This document shows, in pieces, positions 10,326-21,235 of a stretch of DNA of 64,000 bases. Source of the stretch: Scytalidium lignicola (lineage: Eukaryota > Ascomycota > Leotiomycetes); assembly GCA_002812745.2 (NCBI GenBank), contig NCSJ02000069.1, positions 94,980 to 158,979 on the forward strand, in the 5' to 3' direction. The notes below the pieces were generated by a model. It made no database searches. It worked only from the letters and a program-made list of their open reading frames with translations, and was not told where the DNA came from. Every line of letters starts with the position of its first letter. Positions within the stretch are counted from its first letter, which is position 1. The position numbers were made by a program, and so were the translations under genes.

Positions 10326-12807
10326 ATGGATTCCGAACCTTCATTTCAGCGGTTATATACCCTCTCGGGATTTACGCGCGACACAGAAACTCACGTAGAA
10401 CCAAATCCTGAGTCTTTCGAAGCAGTAGATCAAACACAAATTGAAGTGTTTTTTCCTGGACATAATTATCTTGGTTCCACAGATGAGCCTTCGAATCAAA
10501 CATCTCCTTACCTTCCTAGTGGCTTAAATCATTATTATCCAGTAAATAAATCTAGAACCTTGCATAAAAGAGATTCTGATTTGTATACCAAGATATTTCC
10601 AGTAGAATCCAATCAACACACAACGTATCAACCAGATCAACACCTTATCCAGAGCCCTCCATTAGGACTTCTTCAGCAAAGACCCTCCTTGGCCGGTCAC
10701 TACAATGATCAAAACTCTACTGCAGCACCAATTTCGGAGTTCTCAACACCATTCTCTCAACTGCAATACTACCCTTACCACCACCACCAACAGCAACATC
10801 GGCATCAACAACAAACGGCTCTACATGGGGCACAGCAGATTGGACTGCAAGCTATTCACCTTCAACCCATCCAGCAGCCGACAATTTCAAACAGTCTAGA
10901 AAATATCGGGAGCGCTGAGGCAAATGGTTCAGGCTTGGGTCATAGTAGAAACGATACTGGAAAGCATTGTGGATGTTGCTATCTCTCCAGATCTCATGGT
11001 GTCTCTCCTACATACCAGGATTTGACAGCAATGGGGGGTACACATCTCGAATTTGAAGCTCAAATCGGCTTAAGACCTACAACAAATATATTCGAGACGC
11101 ATTGTAACGATTATCGTTCTGTTACCGATAATTATAGTGGACTATCCTTAGCACCTGCTGTGAGTGTTTGGAACATTGATAACATACCCAGCTCTCAGTT
11201 CGAACCACCAACTATTATGAATCTGCACGATTCGGATCCATCGAGTCACTATTCTACGAATAACCTCGATCAAGCCCGGCGAACTCATGCAATTCTAGAA
11301 AGTATTCAAAATATGGTTATATGTAATCAAAACGATGTTGACTGTGGTACATATATCTTTGAATCTGGCAATCAAAGAGGGAACTTAAGCACTGCCGCAC
11401 TTCCTAATGTTACAACAACGAATGGAAAGGGGCTTGCAGTATCTCCTTCTGCCGAGCACTCCAAGACTAAAATCAAAAAACGAAATTATCAACAAAAGAA
11501 AAGAGGATCGCTCACCGAAGATAAGAAAGTTGTAGTTAATGGAATGCGGAAACGAGGGTCATGTTGGAGTTGTCACATCAACAAGAAGGCTGTATGTATA
11601 ATGATCATTTAGGAGAATTCCACTAACAATTTGTTCCTAGTGTGATTTCAATACGCCTTGTCGCAATTGCAAAAATAATACGAAAGCTAAAATATTCAAT
11701 CAACCTTGCTGCAGGTTGAACATCATGGATGTTATACCATACCGACGAGGTAACTCGCGCATGGGCAAGACGGAATCAAAGTTACCAGAATTAAACTGGT
11801 CTGATAAAAATGTTGAACTGAAAACGATACAACTAGTGTATCCATTTAAGATCGATGACGGCTGTTTACGTCCAGTACTAGAGGTGAAATGTCGGGAATT
11901 CAATCCTGATCCGGATGAAGTGCTCAATGAAGAATACCAGGTGGATGGACGCTTGATAAAATTACCACTACCACCATATGCATGCGTAAGTAACTTACTC
12001 ATGCTGATTGAGATAAAAACTAAACTGTTTTCAGTTTGACCTGTATGATCACCACATGAAAGACAAGATGAGTAATTTTATGGATAAATGCAAAGAGTGC
12101 ATGGAAAATACCATGCGAGACGCGATCACTGATGAGTTATGCAAACTCACCATCGCCGAGGCAACCTGTTACTCGAAAGGGCCTAATGGTAAATATGTCG
12201 ATAAAGCATTAAAAATACGAGCTGGAGCCTTTTTGATAGCCTCTAGTTTTTCCATGCAGGGCAAAGAAAATCTTGGGGTCCAGAAGTGCCACACTAAAAC
12301 ACCTAGTTACTTTAAAGATCCTCTTCCTACAGTCCTGGAGTACCAGATGGATACTTTGTCTATCGATGTCATGAAAGGCCACTTAACCCCCATTCTAAAA
12401 CACCTTAAATATTTAATATTTAAGGAAAAAACGCCAAAAGAAGTGTGGTATGAAGCTTTTCTGATAATTTTTGTTCTCCTTAGTACACTAGAGTTTGTGT
12501 ACGAGAAACAACTACAGTATGTTGGTTGGCACAAAGACACAGTATGTTTATCTATAGACTGAGTTGGAGATTCAGTTACTGATTATTATGCAGACCCAGT
12601 ACCCCACAGTGAACTATGTAGCGTCAGTAATGATGAAGGAATGGGAACACTCCGCGATGAATCTGATAACACTTTTTCGATTCGTTTTAAGGGCACACAC
12701 ACCTTTCGCTGAATCATGGCAACAAAAAAANTGACAACGGGCTTAATCATGAATCTACTACATTCCTGAGAAGAATTAATCCGTTGGTCCAAGAACGAAG
12801 TAAGTAA
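10326..12807 (+). CDS. Zn2Cys6-domain protein (putative transcription factor) with Q/H-rich N-terminus
   Basis: Predicted nuclear DNA-binding regulator. The first ~400 residues are low-complexity, with a His/Gln-rich tract (about 10785-10815) and many Ser/Asn. The binuclear cluster follows a basic stretch: RKRGSCWSCHINKKA, then after an intron CDFNTPCRNC and a final PCCR, giving C-x2-C-x6-C-x5-C-x2-C-x12-C. It is therefore central rather than N-terminal. Downstream, ELKTIQLVYPFKI, EVKCREFNPD, LPLPPYAC and a long helical region match a Leotiomycete-type group of Zn2Cys6 proteins as I know it. Four exons: 10326-11591, 11641-11985, 12035-12541 and 12594-12807. The N at 12731 follows seven As; ignoring it gives WQQKNDNGLNHES and an open frame to the stop. 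Target genes unknown. Confidence 0.78.
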
Positions 12808-14253
12808 CCCATGACCCTCTGGAATGAGCAACAGAATGTGACTAATAGAGTAATCAAGAATCAGAGTTTGTGAAACTGAAAAGCGCTACTCCTTTCACCC
12901 CATTTTCGTGGCTTTCACAGCTATTTCTAGATTAGTACAGCCATATAAATAGACGGTTTAGTGTTATTTCTTGCGAGCACCTATTATTTAGGAGAGAGTT
13001 TTCTTGGGTACATATAGAAGTAGTTCAATATGAAGTCTATATTTCCGCATTTGTACAAGTTCCTCCTCACTTACTCTCACTTTTTTGTGTTAAATCCTTA
13101 GTTACATGGTATACTCACTACCTCAATTGTATAAGCCATGTTAACTAATAAGTTTTCCTAAGTCATGGTAGCTACGACTATACTATTTAAAGCAAACAAA
13201 AAGAAATTTACTAATATAGCTTTTACTGTATAACAAATTTCCTTACAGCTTGAGAAGCCAAAGGAAGCATTGTAACTGGTTTTAACAACAATTAAGAAAT
13301 AGTCATTTAGTTTATTAATTACAAAAACTAGGATATTTGTTCCTTCTGCAGTCAACAATTCCACCTCTAAATCCGAATTCCAGGTCATCTAAGGACAACG
13401 CAACTCGCTGCGCATCTGTTATGCTATTATTTACAGGCAGCAGATTTCATACCGATGCTATACGCAAGTGTCGTTTGTGTGATGTAAAATAACTGCACCA
13501 AGTAAAATCAATGATGAAATTAAGCAACGAGGAGATGTATCGAAGTACAAATAATCGACCGCTTCAAGGTTAGTGATGCCCTCAAAACTAGCTACCAAGC
13601 GAGACAATAAAAGTGAGAAATTGATATTCGCCTTCCCTACTGCTGTAAAGGCTGCCGGGGAAGTAGCCTTTCATAAGCCCGTGATTGGGTTATGGACATT
13701 CTATTTAATGAATTTTAGCTCGAAAATCCTAAAGATGTGTACGTGTATCACAAGGATAGGCGTAGAGCAGTGCGAAGAAGGGGAGCGCAAAGCTTGAGTG
13801 CGTGAGGTTGCACTGAACGAACTGCCGAAAGAGTATATGCTGTTGCAATGAACACAGAGACGGAACTTGTCCTTGCCATTCTATCCCTCGGATCCCATCG
13901 TGCCATTATGCCACTTTTAGCGTAGTTGCCTTAGGCCTATAATAATTCTCTGGATGTGTGACTGATAGAAGGGAAGGTTTGGGTGGACAATATTCCTAGA
14001 CGTAGATTTTGCCTGGCGAGCTTAAGCGAGTGGGGTCCGAGGGGATACGTCGTTTAATTAAAATAAAGCATGGGAGCCATAATTATTGGGTACCTGAGTC
14101 TGGGCAGCTACTGGATGAATGTTTGCACCAATGTCATTTTACTCCCTAATATCTATCGGAATCCGTCTCTGGCAATATAGGTCTAATATTATTGAAATGT
14201 TATACAGCTATCAATGATTATTTGAACCTCCCTCGCTATTGAGGTTTTTACTA
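12808..14253. other. Spacer without recognisable genes
   Basis: About 1.4 kb of AT-rich sequence. Open frames at 13158-13388 (minus) and 13573-13797 (plus) show no domain or codon signal I would support. A MITE begins at its right end. Confidence 0.5.
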
Positions 14254-14412
14254 CCGAACAATCTCAAATTTATGATCTGTAGAGCTATATGGATTAATTA
14301 CTGTACTCTTAACGAATGATCTATTCTCTAGTGCTGACAATACTCACTGTACAGCGTTACATTTTCCTCTTACGAAGTTAGCTCTACGGATCGTAAATTT
14401 GAGATTCTTCGG
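14254..14412 (+). mobile_element. MITE, family M1 copy A (TA target duplication)
   Basis: Terminal inverted repeats CCGAACAATCTCAAATTT and AAATTTGAGATTCTTCGG, extending imperfectly through the sub-terminal GATCYGTAGAGCTA, with TA on both sides. The interior contains TCTAGTGCTGACAATAC, shared with copies B and C. The length of 159 bp and the TA duplications fit a non-autonomous Tc1/mariner-type element. Confidence 0.85.
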
Positions 14413-14630
14413 TATCATAGCCATCCAAGGTGTTCACCTCCTTAAAATCGCCTCTAGTGTCTCTTTCGTTTCTCTTCTCTGCAGTTTTCTGGTAACCCTT
14501 TAGAACTCTGATCCGCGGTTTTCGAGATATCAAGCTACCTTATTGATTTATAGGAAAGGCTTGTACTGACCGCTCTTCTGTAAGTCTCCATTTGACAGAA
14601 TTGAATGGTATTTATAGGTTAGGTAGAGTA

Positions 14631-14975
14631 TGTCAGGCGCCAGCTAGGAGCTAGTTGGGTCCGGCAGGTGCGGGCCGATGGGATATCCGTCCGGGATAGC
14701 CGTCCGGGATTGCTGTTAGGGATTGCTGTCAAGCTGTCTGGATGACAGCCTGAGGCTATAACTTGAAGTGGTTCTCCGTATAAGGGGTAGGAGCATCCTA
14801 TGAAGTAGGGAGACCAGAGTTTAATCTGTATTCAAGCGCAGATCGTTGTTGAGCTATATAGCTAAAGCTTTCGTAGCAATGAATTGTTTTACCTATTACC
14901 TACCGGTCACGTAGCTTCCTTATCACCAATTGAGTGGCCTATTCAACCTTCTTTCACTCTACGTAGCCCCTGGCA
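14631..14975 (+). mobile_element. Solo LTR (345 bp) with 5-bp target duplication GAGTA
   Basis: Begins TGTCAGGCGCCAGCTAGG and ends GTAGCCCCTGGCA, so it has the TG...CA ends of a retrotransposon LTR. It is flanked by identical GAGTA pentamers (14626-14630 and 14976-14980). No internal retrotransposon sequence is adjacent, so it is a recombined solo LTR, probably of Ty3/gypsy type (inference from general appearance). Its last part is also found inverted near 52.88-52.95 kb. Confidence 0.75.
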
Positions 14976-14980
14976 GAGTA

Positions 14981-15788
14981 GACTTTGCAAGAGCGGTGAG
15001 CTCCTTAGCATTCTTCGGTAGTATTTCGTTGACGAGAGCTCTTTAACTGTGTACAATGTGTCGATAGAAATTGTTGTATTCGAGGAAAAGACAGCCCCCC
15101 TGAATCGGTGTCTAGTAGCAAAATAAACTAGGGTATTATAACCAATTACAATAAGATTCTTCTAGGATATACTATTATGATTGGCTGTAAATAACTTGCA
15201 TAATTTTTTTCACTCGACACTGATTCAGGAGTAGGGACTGTAACAATGGTCTCAAAAGTCATTTACCAGCTTGTACAGATGTCCATTCTTTCTTACTAGT
15301 GAAAGTTACAATTTCAACAACGTGAAACCGGAGGAGTAAACCCGAAAGGGATATATAATTTTAATAAAGAAAACAAAACCGTATCTCACATAAACTACCT
15401 GAAACTTGGATGTATTGAAAGACTGTTACTAGCAATGACTTACATTTTCCCAATAGTAAGTGTTTGTCAAACGTTGAAATATGGATCGGTATCGTTGGTC
15501 GCAACCGCTCGATAGAGGTTCTCGCTTTATTAATGGCAATAATAACTGAAAGATTCCGCTCAGAATTTAAAGTATAGACATATATTTCGTTGAAAGATAC
15601 CAAAGAGTTCTAAGGTTTAGATGGACATAACTTGTTACCTTTCAAAACTCTTTTACTCAATCACTCTTTTTTAGTGGATAACAAACTCGAACTCAGCCCC
15701 TTATACATTTAAGCTATTCGACTCGGCGACCGTCTTCTCCAGCCCACCCAGCCCACCCACCTTTCCCAACCCTAGCTCTACCTGATAA
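14981..15788. other. Spacer downstream of solo LTR
   Basis: No gene supported. A short minus-strand frame at 15361-15603 has no recognisable features. The right end is the 3' flank of the secreted-protein gene. Confidence 0.45.
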
Positions 15789-16130
15789 TTAATAACAGTA
15801 ACACAGGAAGGACTTAAAAGTTGCCCCCCATTTCGAGGCACAATTGCCTCCCTCAATATCCGTAGGCAGGCTGGCGCCACCTAAGTGAGAATTCTTGCAA
15901 TCATTTTCAGCGTAAAAGTTACAATCGCAGGTACCCCAGCCGACCATGTGTGCAATGTTGGCACTGTTTGTACCACTCCACCCCCAGTTGTAACATCGCC
16001 CATTGGGAGGGTTGACAACTTCACTACCATAGTTGGTACATCCCCCATCAGAGTAGTATTGGACCTTGATGGAGTTGGCAGAGACGAGACCTGCGGACAA
16101 CAGAAGGGAAAGAACTTGTATTGGCTGCAT
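15789..16130 (-). CDS. Small secreted cysteine-rich protein (effector-like)
   Basis: A single-exon frame of 113 residues. The N-terminus MQPIQVLSLLLSAGLVSANS is a clear signal peptide with probable cleavage after VSA. The mature ~95 residues carry eight cysteines (GGCTN, GRCYN, GTCDC, NDCKN, GNCAS, FLCYCY), enough for four disulfides, and are rich in Gly, Asn and aromatic residues. Size, signal peptide and cysteine density match fungal small secreted proteins, including candidate effectors. No enzymatic motif is visible. It sits in a repeat-rich stretch between a solo LTR and a foldback element, a setting often seen for such genes. A specific function cannot be assigned. Confidence 0.8.
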   Translation of the reverse strand: MQPIQVLSLLLSAGLVSANSIKVQYYSDGGCTNYGSEVVNPPNGRCYNWGWSGTNSANIAHMVGWGTCDCNFYAENDCKNSHLGGASLPTDIEGGNCASKWGATFKSFLCYCY

Positions 16131-16649
16131 CGTGGAGTGGTGATCGAGTGTGTGAAGAACTTTTAGAGGAAGGAGGCTTGGGTGTTGTTGGACATGAAGG
16201 TATGAATACCAAGTGAAGATGTGAAGTAGAACTTGAACTTGAAATGGGCTTGGAAGTTCCTTTGGTGGTGATGATCACTTTCGAAAGTAGAGAATGGCAC
16301 CCTTTTATAACATGAAGGTATCGTACTATTCTCATCAAAATCTACTTATGAAGTAAGAAGAGCGGGCCCAGCACCCGACTCAAGGCGATTGCTATGCTGT
16401 ACAAGTAATCTGCCACGATTCTAATCAGACTAGAATACTTGGATGATGACCAGCCCCTTGCTTGCTGATGGTGCCGATGCACTTTTACACCCGATTCAGT
16501 ATACGTGACTTGCCCTATTTTTATCCGCAAAGCGGGTTGTCCGGAATGTCTCTGTAATGTTATTCCTCATGTTCTGCTTATGTTTCTCGTATCAAGGTAC
16601 ATGTGTTGAGGCTGACGATGAAGACCTTTTTCCCAACTCTCTATATATA
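16131..16649. other. Promoter side of the secreted-protein gene
   Basis: Holds the upstream region of the minus-strand small secreted protein. Other short frames here (16048-16338, 16342-16530 minus) have no supportable features. Confidence 0.45.
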
Positions 16650-17061
16650 ATCGTCGGCCAATCGCGTGCACGTACGCTGCCTTTTCTACTCGTCTCCTCG
16701 TAGTTGGAATGAGCAGATGCGTTAATTTAGCTTTTTGTATGGGAAAACACATACAGAATTAAAATCACTGATTTTCGCTTGAGAATTTAGGTGGAAGTGA
16801 GTTGTTTTTACAAATTTGTATTTGACTTTAGAATTTTCAACATCAAACACACAAAAATATGTAATATTTTAACATATCCTAAGTTCGTATCATTTGCGCT
16901 TTCAATGATATGATTTTTATTTAAAAAAAANTAAATCAAATCTTTCATAAATCTACAGAATATTCGAGTTGACGCATCCGCTTATTTGCCGCATCTGCTT
17001 ATTCCGACTACGAGGGGACGAGTAGAAAAGGCAGCGTACGTGCACGCGATTGGCCGACGAT
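16650..17061. mobile_element. 412-bp foldback/MITE element with ~80-bp inverted repeats
   Basis: The left end starts ATCGTCGGCCAATCGCGTGC and continues through ACGCTGCCTTTTCTACTCGTC and on to GCAGATGCG. The right end is the reverse complement, ending GCACGCGATTGGCCGACGAT. TA dinucleotides flank both ends (16648-16649, 17062-17063). The interior is AT-rich and non-coding and includes the N at 16931. The inverted-repeat arms are nearly identical, suggesting fairly recent insertion. Confidence 0.85.
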
Positions 17062-17313
17062 TAGTGTGAAACAAACTGGGAGACTAATTGCTCTAGAACT
17101 CGCCACGATTTGGACGCTGGTCCATACAGTACAACCCTCTAGCTGCTGCAGTGGTAAGCCAGCGTGTCATTGATATAGAGTAAAGTCCTTTAGCTCCTGG
17201 AGAAGAGATTATGGTTAGATCAAAAAGGGTAAGCAAAAAGCCCACATACCCACCAGCTATACCTATATGGTATCTCTACGTATACTATACAGTACAGAAG
17301 TTGCGGTCAAGTA

Positions 17314-17440
17314 CCGAACAAGCTCGGCTTGAGCTAACAAGGGTATATTAAGCCATGGTATGTTTAGAGAATGATCTACTTCTAGCGCTGACAATAGCAG
17401 AAAATACAGTAACTTCCCCCTTAGCTGATACCACTTACGG
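17314..17440 (+). mobile_element. Degenerate M1-like MITE
   Basis: Contains GAATGATCTACTTCTAGCGC followed by TGACAATAGC, very like the interior of MITE copy A. It has CCGAACAAGC at the left and CACTTACGG at the right. The terminal repeats are eroded, and the right TA is missing. Probably an old family member. Confidence 0.5.
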
Positions 17441-18049
17441 ACGTATGTGAACAGAGGAGGTGTTTCTCCGTGATCAATTTAGTGCCTTAGTACGTGACTA
17501 CAAATGGGGCTTGCTTTGATTTCTTTCTTGGTTGGCTGTCCGAGAAAAACAACAGTTCATCATACATCAGCTGAGAAAATGCCGGAGAAACCGATCTATG
17601 ACCTTCTGTAAAAACGTAGAAGAGTAATATTTTAGCTTCAATGGTCTAAAACTTACAGAAGGAAAAGGTTTGACCTATACTATCAGATAAAGGGATTTTA
17701 ATCTCAGTTATTGTGCCCTCGACGTCTCGCTTCGTAAATATTCTTGGAATAGGGTAAACAGGTGGATACTTAGGAACAGTTGGTAAAAGGAGCGAGTTTT
17801 ATACCTTGTTGTCGTTAGTATTATTACGATATTGTAATTTGTTTTATCAGACCACTTACATAGTCACCTCTCTTGTATAGATGATCAAGCTGGCTGTATA
17901 CTTCTAAGCTCAACGTTTCTCGGATCTTACTCAGCTTACCTGAACTTCAGCTTTGGACTTCGGCTTAATTAGTACACAATAGAGTGTTTAGCCACTGGAG
18001 TTAATGTGAGCGGGTTTACGGAGTTACTGTACTGTATAGCCGTTAAGTA
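17441..18049. other. AT-rich repeat-dense spacer
   Basis: No gene recognised between the degenerate MITE and MITE copy B. Confidence 0.5.
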
Positions 18050-18187
18050 CCGTAGAATCTCAAATTTAGGACCCCAGTGCTAACTAGGGTCCAACGAGTA
18101 AAATATAACTATGTTCTGTCAGCACTAGAATACAAATCACTCGTTGGACCCTAGTTAGCTCTGGGTCTTAAATTTGAGATTATACGG
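18050..18187 (-). mobile_element. MITE, family M1 copy B
   Basis: Terminal repeats CCGTAGAATCTCAAATTTA and TAAATTTGAGATTATACGG with flanking TA. Arms extend about 50 bp, including CTAACTAGGGTCCAACGAGT and its inverse. The interior on the minus strand contains ATTCTAGTGCTGACAG, shared with copies A and C. 138 bp. Confidence 0.85.
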
Positions 18188-19141
18188 TATTCATATAGCA
18201 CTGGTAAGGGGGACCGTAACTCTTCTCTCCTAGGTAAATTAAATTCGGAATTATGAATTAGGTCAAGTGTGTATGTAGCCTTATAGATTGAGACTAATAA
18301 GCTATCGAGATTAAAGAGATTCCGCATACACGACATAACTATTATGTTGGGAACTACTACCCAGCCGCAGAAAACTTAGCCGGTCTTATGTGATTCTAGA
18401 ATAGATAGGAAAATGTTGTATTGTGACAAGGAATTCCTGTTCCTTGCGTTCGTACAAGCGGAGACCCCGTATAATACAGTAATAACTATCATAGTTACCA
18501 TAATCGAGCCTTCCTTTCTCTTATTTTACCTCACCTTGCCATTTGATTAGTTGGTTGGCGGCTTAGCTACACGTTATGACCTTACGAATCGCTCACGGTA
18601 TGTTAAATTTGCTTATGCCTACGAGGTTCCACTTAACTATAATTAAAATTCGTTGAATAATGATGTAGCGAAAGGTTCAGAACGAATGAATTGATGTATT
18701 AGAAAGTTATGGAATAAGGTCTAATATACATACACAGTAAAGCTGGCATATAGCCGGCCATAGCAATATGGTTGTAACAATACGGCTATAATAATGGCTG
18801 TAGTCAATTGCTATAGTTGTAGCAACTATTCTTAGTGTATTTGAATGGAGCTAACGGTGGAGTCGTAGAGTTGTTGAACACTACTGTTCGCGGCATACCC
18901 ACTATTTATAATTTGCATATATTGCAATAAAATTCCTAGATATTACTGTAATTGAAGACTATCATCATATAGTATATTTATTTAACATTCTGGCTAAAGT
19001 CAGCTTATAAGTTGCTATGCACAATATTGAATATTCAAAATGTTCGATCTGAAGCTAATGATTATGAGTCTAAACTCCACACCTCTTCATTTGAGGGACT
19101 AGATGTTCCGAATTGCCAAACCTTCTCACGCGAATGCATCA
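18188..19141. other. AT-rich spacer with dispersed repeat R2
   Basis: No gene. It contains one copy of repeat R2 (listed at 18448) and is otherwise AT-rich. The right end is the 3' flank of the DyP peroxidase. Confidence 0.5.
18448..18585 (+). repeat. Dispersed repeat R2, copy 1
   Basis: Shares an ordered set of blocks with 35430-35560 and 44886-45055: ACCCCGTATA, then RTAGYTRC..., CCTTCCTTTCTCYTATTYTAC, CATTTGATTAGTTGGTTG and CAGCTAC. All three copies have the same orientation. It is non-coding; family unknown. Confidence 0.65.
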
Positions 19142-20092
19142 TCAGTCAGAATCAAGGCTGGCAAGGAAGCTTGCAGATGGAGCAAAGAACGTCGTGCCAG
19201 TCAACGGTGTTGATACATCGAGGATGCGGTCATGGAGTCCAGGTGGATTCCCGATAAACATGCGCTCCAACATCTTTTCGATAACCCACAACTCCTTCGA
19301 GTATCCAATAAAGTATGTTCCAAACTCCCCTGATCCAGGGTTGCCAAAGGGCATATTATCCCTGAGAATGGAATGCTCGTTCCCATCTTCATCTTCGATG
19401 GTGGCGAGTGTCTTGTGTGACTTCTGCTGATCAGACTCTGCATCCTCAAGCTCGACGTTGTCCAGCTTCGTGCGTCCGATGACTTCCTCCTGCTGCTCAG
19501 TCTTGAGGGTACGCCATGCTTTAAGGTTGTGCACGTATTTTTGCACAACGATGTAGCTACCACCAACCGCTGCAGCATCCGTATCATCTACGAGAATCGA
19601 AGCACGAACAGCAGGTCCTACAGGATTGGCCGTGCCGTCAACAAACCCAAGGAGATCGCGAACATCGAAATAACGAAAGCCGACAGTGGCATCTACGACT
19701 TTCACAGAGTCACCTAGAAGATCTAGAAGCTGTCGCTCAAACTCGAAACATAAGTCTCGGCGTTCGGAGCGAATATGGAAGAGAAGGTCGCCTGGCGTCG
19801 AGATAGCAGTGTGTTTTGCGCCTTTGAATTCACGGAAGGGATGGAGCTCTGCTGGTCGGCGAGCACCTATGAGACGGTCCCAGATGTCACTTCCGATCGC
19901 AGCTGTACATGCGAACGAGGCACTGAGATCGCGAATGGAGACATTCTTCGAAAGGTCATCGACGCTCGCCAATGCTGAGCGTGCCTTCTTGATTGCATCG
20001 GGATTGTCATTGACCGTTAGCACGAGGAAGGTTGCCGACGCCGTGAGCGGTGCATCGACACGTTGAAGCTCGATGGGTACGCGATAACTCAT
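19142..20092 (-). CDS. DyP-type heme peroxidase
   Basis: Dye-decolourising peroxidase: H2O2-dependent heme enzyme oxidising dyes, phenolics or lignin-like compounds. The hallmark G-x-x-D-G motif is GFVDGTANP (about residues 148-156), supplying the distal Asp. The candidate proximal heme-ligand His is in VQKYVHNLKAW (about residue 185), and the distal Arg is in RDNMPFGNPGSGEFGTYFIG (about residue 241). There is no signal peptide from this start, so it is probably intracellular, like YfeX-type DyPs. Start set at MSYRVPIELQRVD (20092), giving 316 residues, the usual size. The frame stays open to an ATG at 20320, but those 76 residues are Arg/Asn-rich and unlike the family, though a mitochondrial presequence cannot be excluded. 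Intronless. Confidence 0.9.
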   Translation of the reverse strand: MSYRVPIELQRVDAPLTASATFLVLTVNDNPDAIKKARSALASVDDLSKNVSIRDLSASFACTAAIGSDIWDRLIGARRPAELHPFREFKGAKHTAISTPGDLLFHIRSERRDLCFEFERQLLDLLGDSVKVVDATVGFRYFDVRDLLGFVDGTANPVGPAVRASILVDDTDAAAVGGSYIVVQKYVHNLKAWRTLKTEQQEEVIGRTKLDNVELEDAESDQQKSHKTLATIEDEDGNEHSILRDNMPFGNPGSGEFGTYFIGYSKELWVIEKMLERMFIGNPPGLHDRILDVSTPLTGTTFFAPSASFLASLDSD

Positions 20093-21235
20093 GTTTGCCT
20101 TCTTTGTCAGCTCAATAGAGTGCAGAGGGCTAGCTGTTTGTTGATGTCGAGGTTGATGATTCACCTGACCCGATAGGGCTGAGAGTGGTCGTCCGATTGC
20201 TGGTACGTGTATATGCGCAGTTTGTCGCCTTGGATTTGTGAACCTGGATCTAGGATATAAACGGCTACGAATCCCGTTGTAGATGGTATTATTAACCCTG
20301 TTCGTATTCATGCCACGCATTTACTACTTGATCTTGGACGAGATTCTTGTGGTGTGCAAAATATAGTCTGACCTTTTTGAGGTTGTTAGCTCCCTGCAGC
20401 ATATGGTATGGTATGAAGGATGAAAGGTACCTTGTAAACCTTATTGCGGAGGGCCGATTGGTCGCAATGCTAGTTGTATGCAACAGCATTAGGTGAGATC
20501 GCAGCCAACAGCAGGTTTCCTATTACCATTACCAATGCGGTGGTAGGGACTAAATTCGATCCATGAGTGTACATTACCTTCCTAACCTTCTACAGTAATT
20601 GGGTTTGTCCAATCAATGGGCGGTACAAAGGAACCGTTTCCCCAAGTACACGAGTACCCAGTAATATGGGAGCACGAATGATTGATTTTCCTTCATTATT
20701 ATTTGGCTACCAGCCACATCATTGCTATATGAAGCTTATTGAATTCAGTTTTCGTGCTTTTCTATCGATTTTTCAGATTCCTTGATAAAACCTTCCACAA
20801 TGATCGTATGATAACTCCTCTATATAACAACACACTACCCACCCTTAATCTCAATAAAAACTCTTGTCAAATTCGACATAAGTATCCCGTTTCTTTGTCA
20901 TTACTAGAATCTGTAGTTGATTGGCTGTATCATTCGATTGATGGTCCCAACTTCCTAGATGACTCCATAATTGATGTGAATGTCATCATTTTCATTATTC
21001 GCGCACATGGATATATTCTCTATGGATATGATCTTAGTAGTCATCCTTGAGCTCTTACCTCAACAAAAGTCACTGTTTGCGTCGCTTTGGATGAAAGTTT
21101 CATCACGAAGTATTTGACAGCAACCCTGAGTGATCTCGGTCTGTGACCTCGCAGAATGAGACTCCCTTTAACAGCTGGAACGGATATCGCTTTCAGCCTC
21201 ATAATAAGTATCAAACAACCTTGAGAATGTGGTGT
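20093..21235. other. Promoter of DyP gene and 3' flank of the regulator
   Basis: Includes the possible N-terminal extension of the DyP gene (to 20320). The remaining small frames (20567-20785, 20739-21050 plus; 20292-20489 minus) show no recognisable product. No repeats seen. Confidence 0.5.

Noticed and set aside
19142..20320. 76-residue N-terminal extension of the DyP peroxidase
   Set aside because: The extension is unlike the family and contains an internal ATG giving the normal length; kept only as an alternative start.
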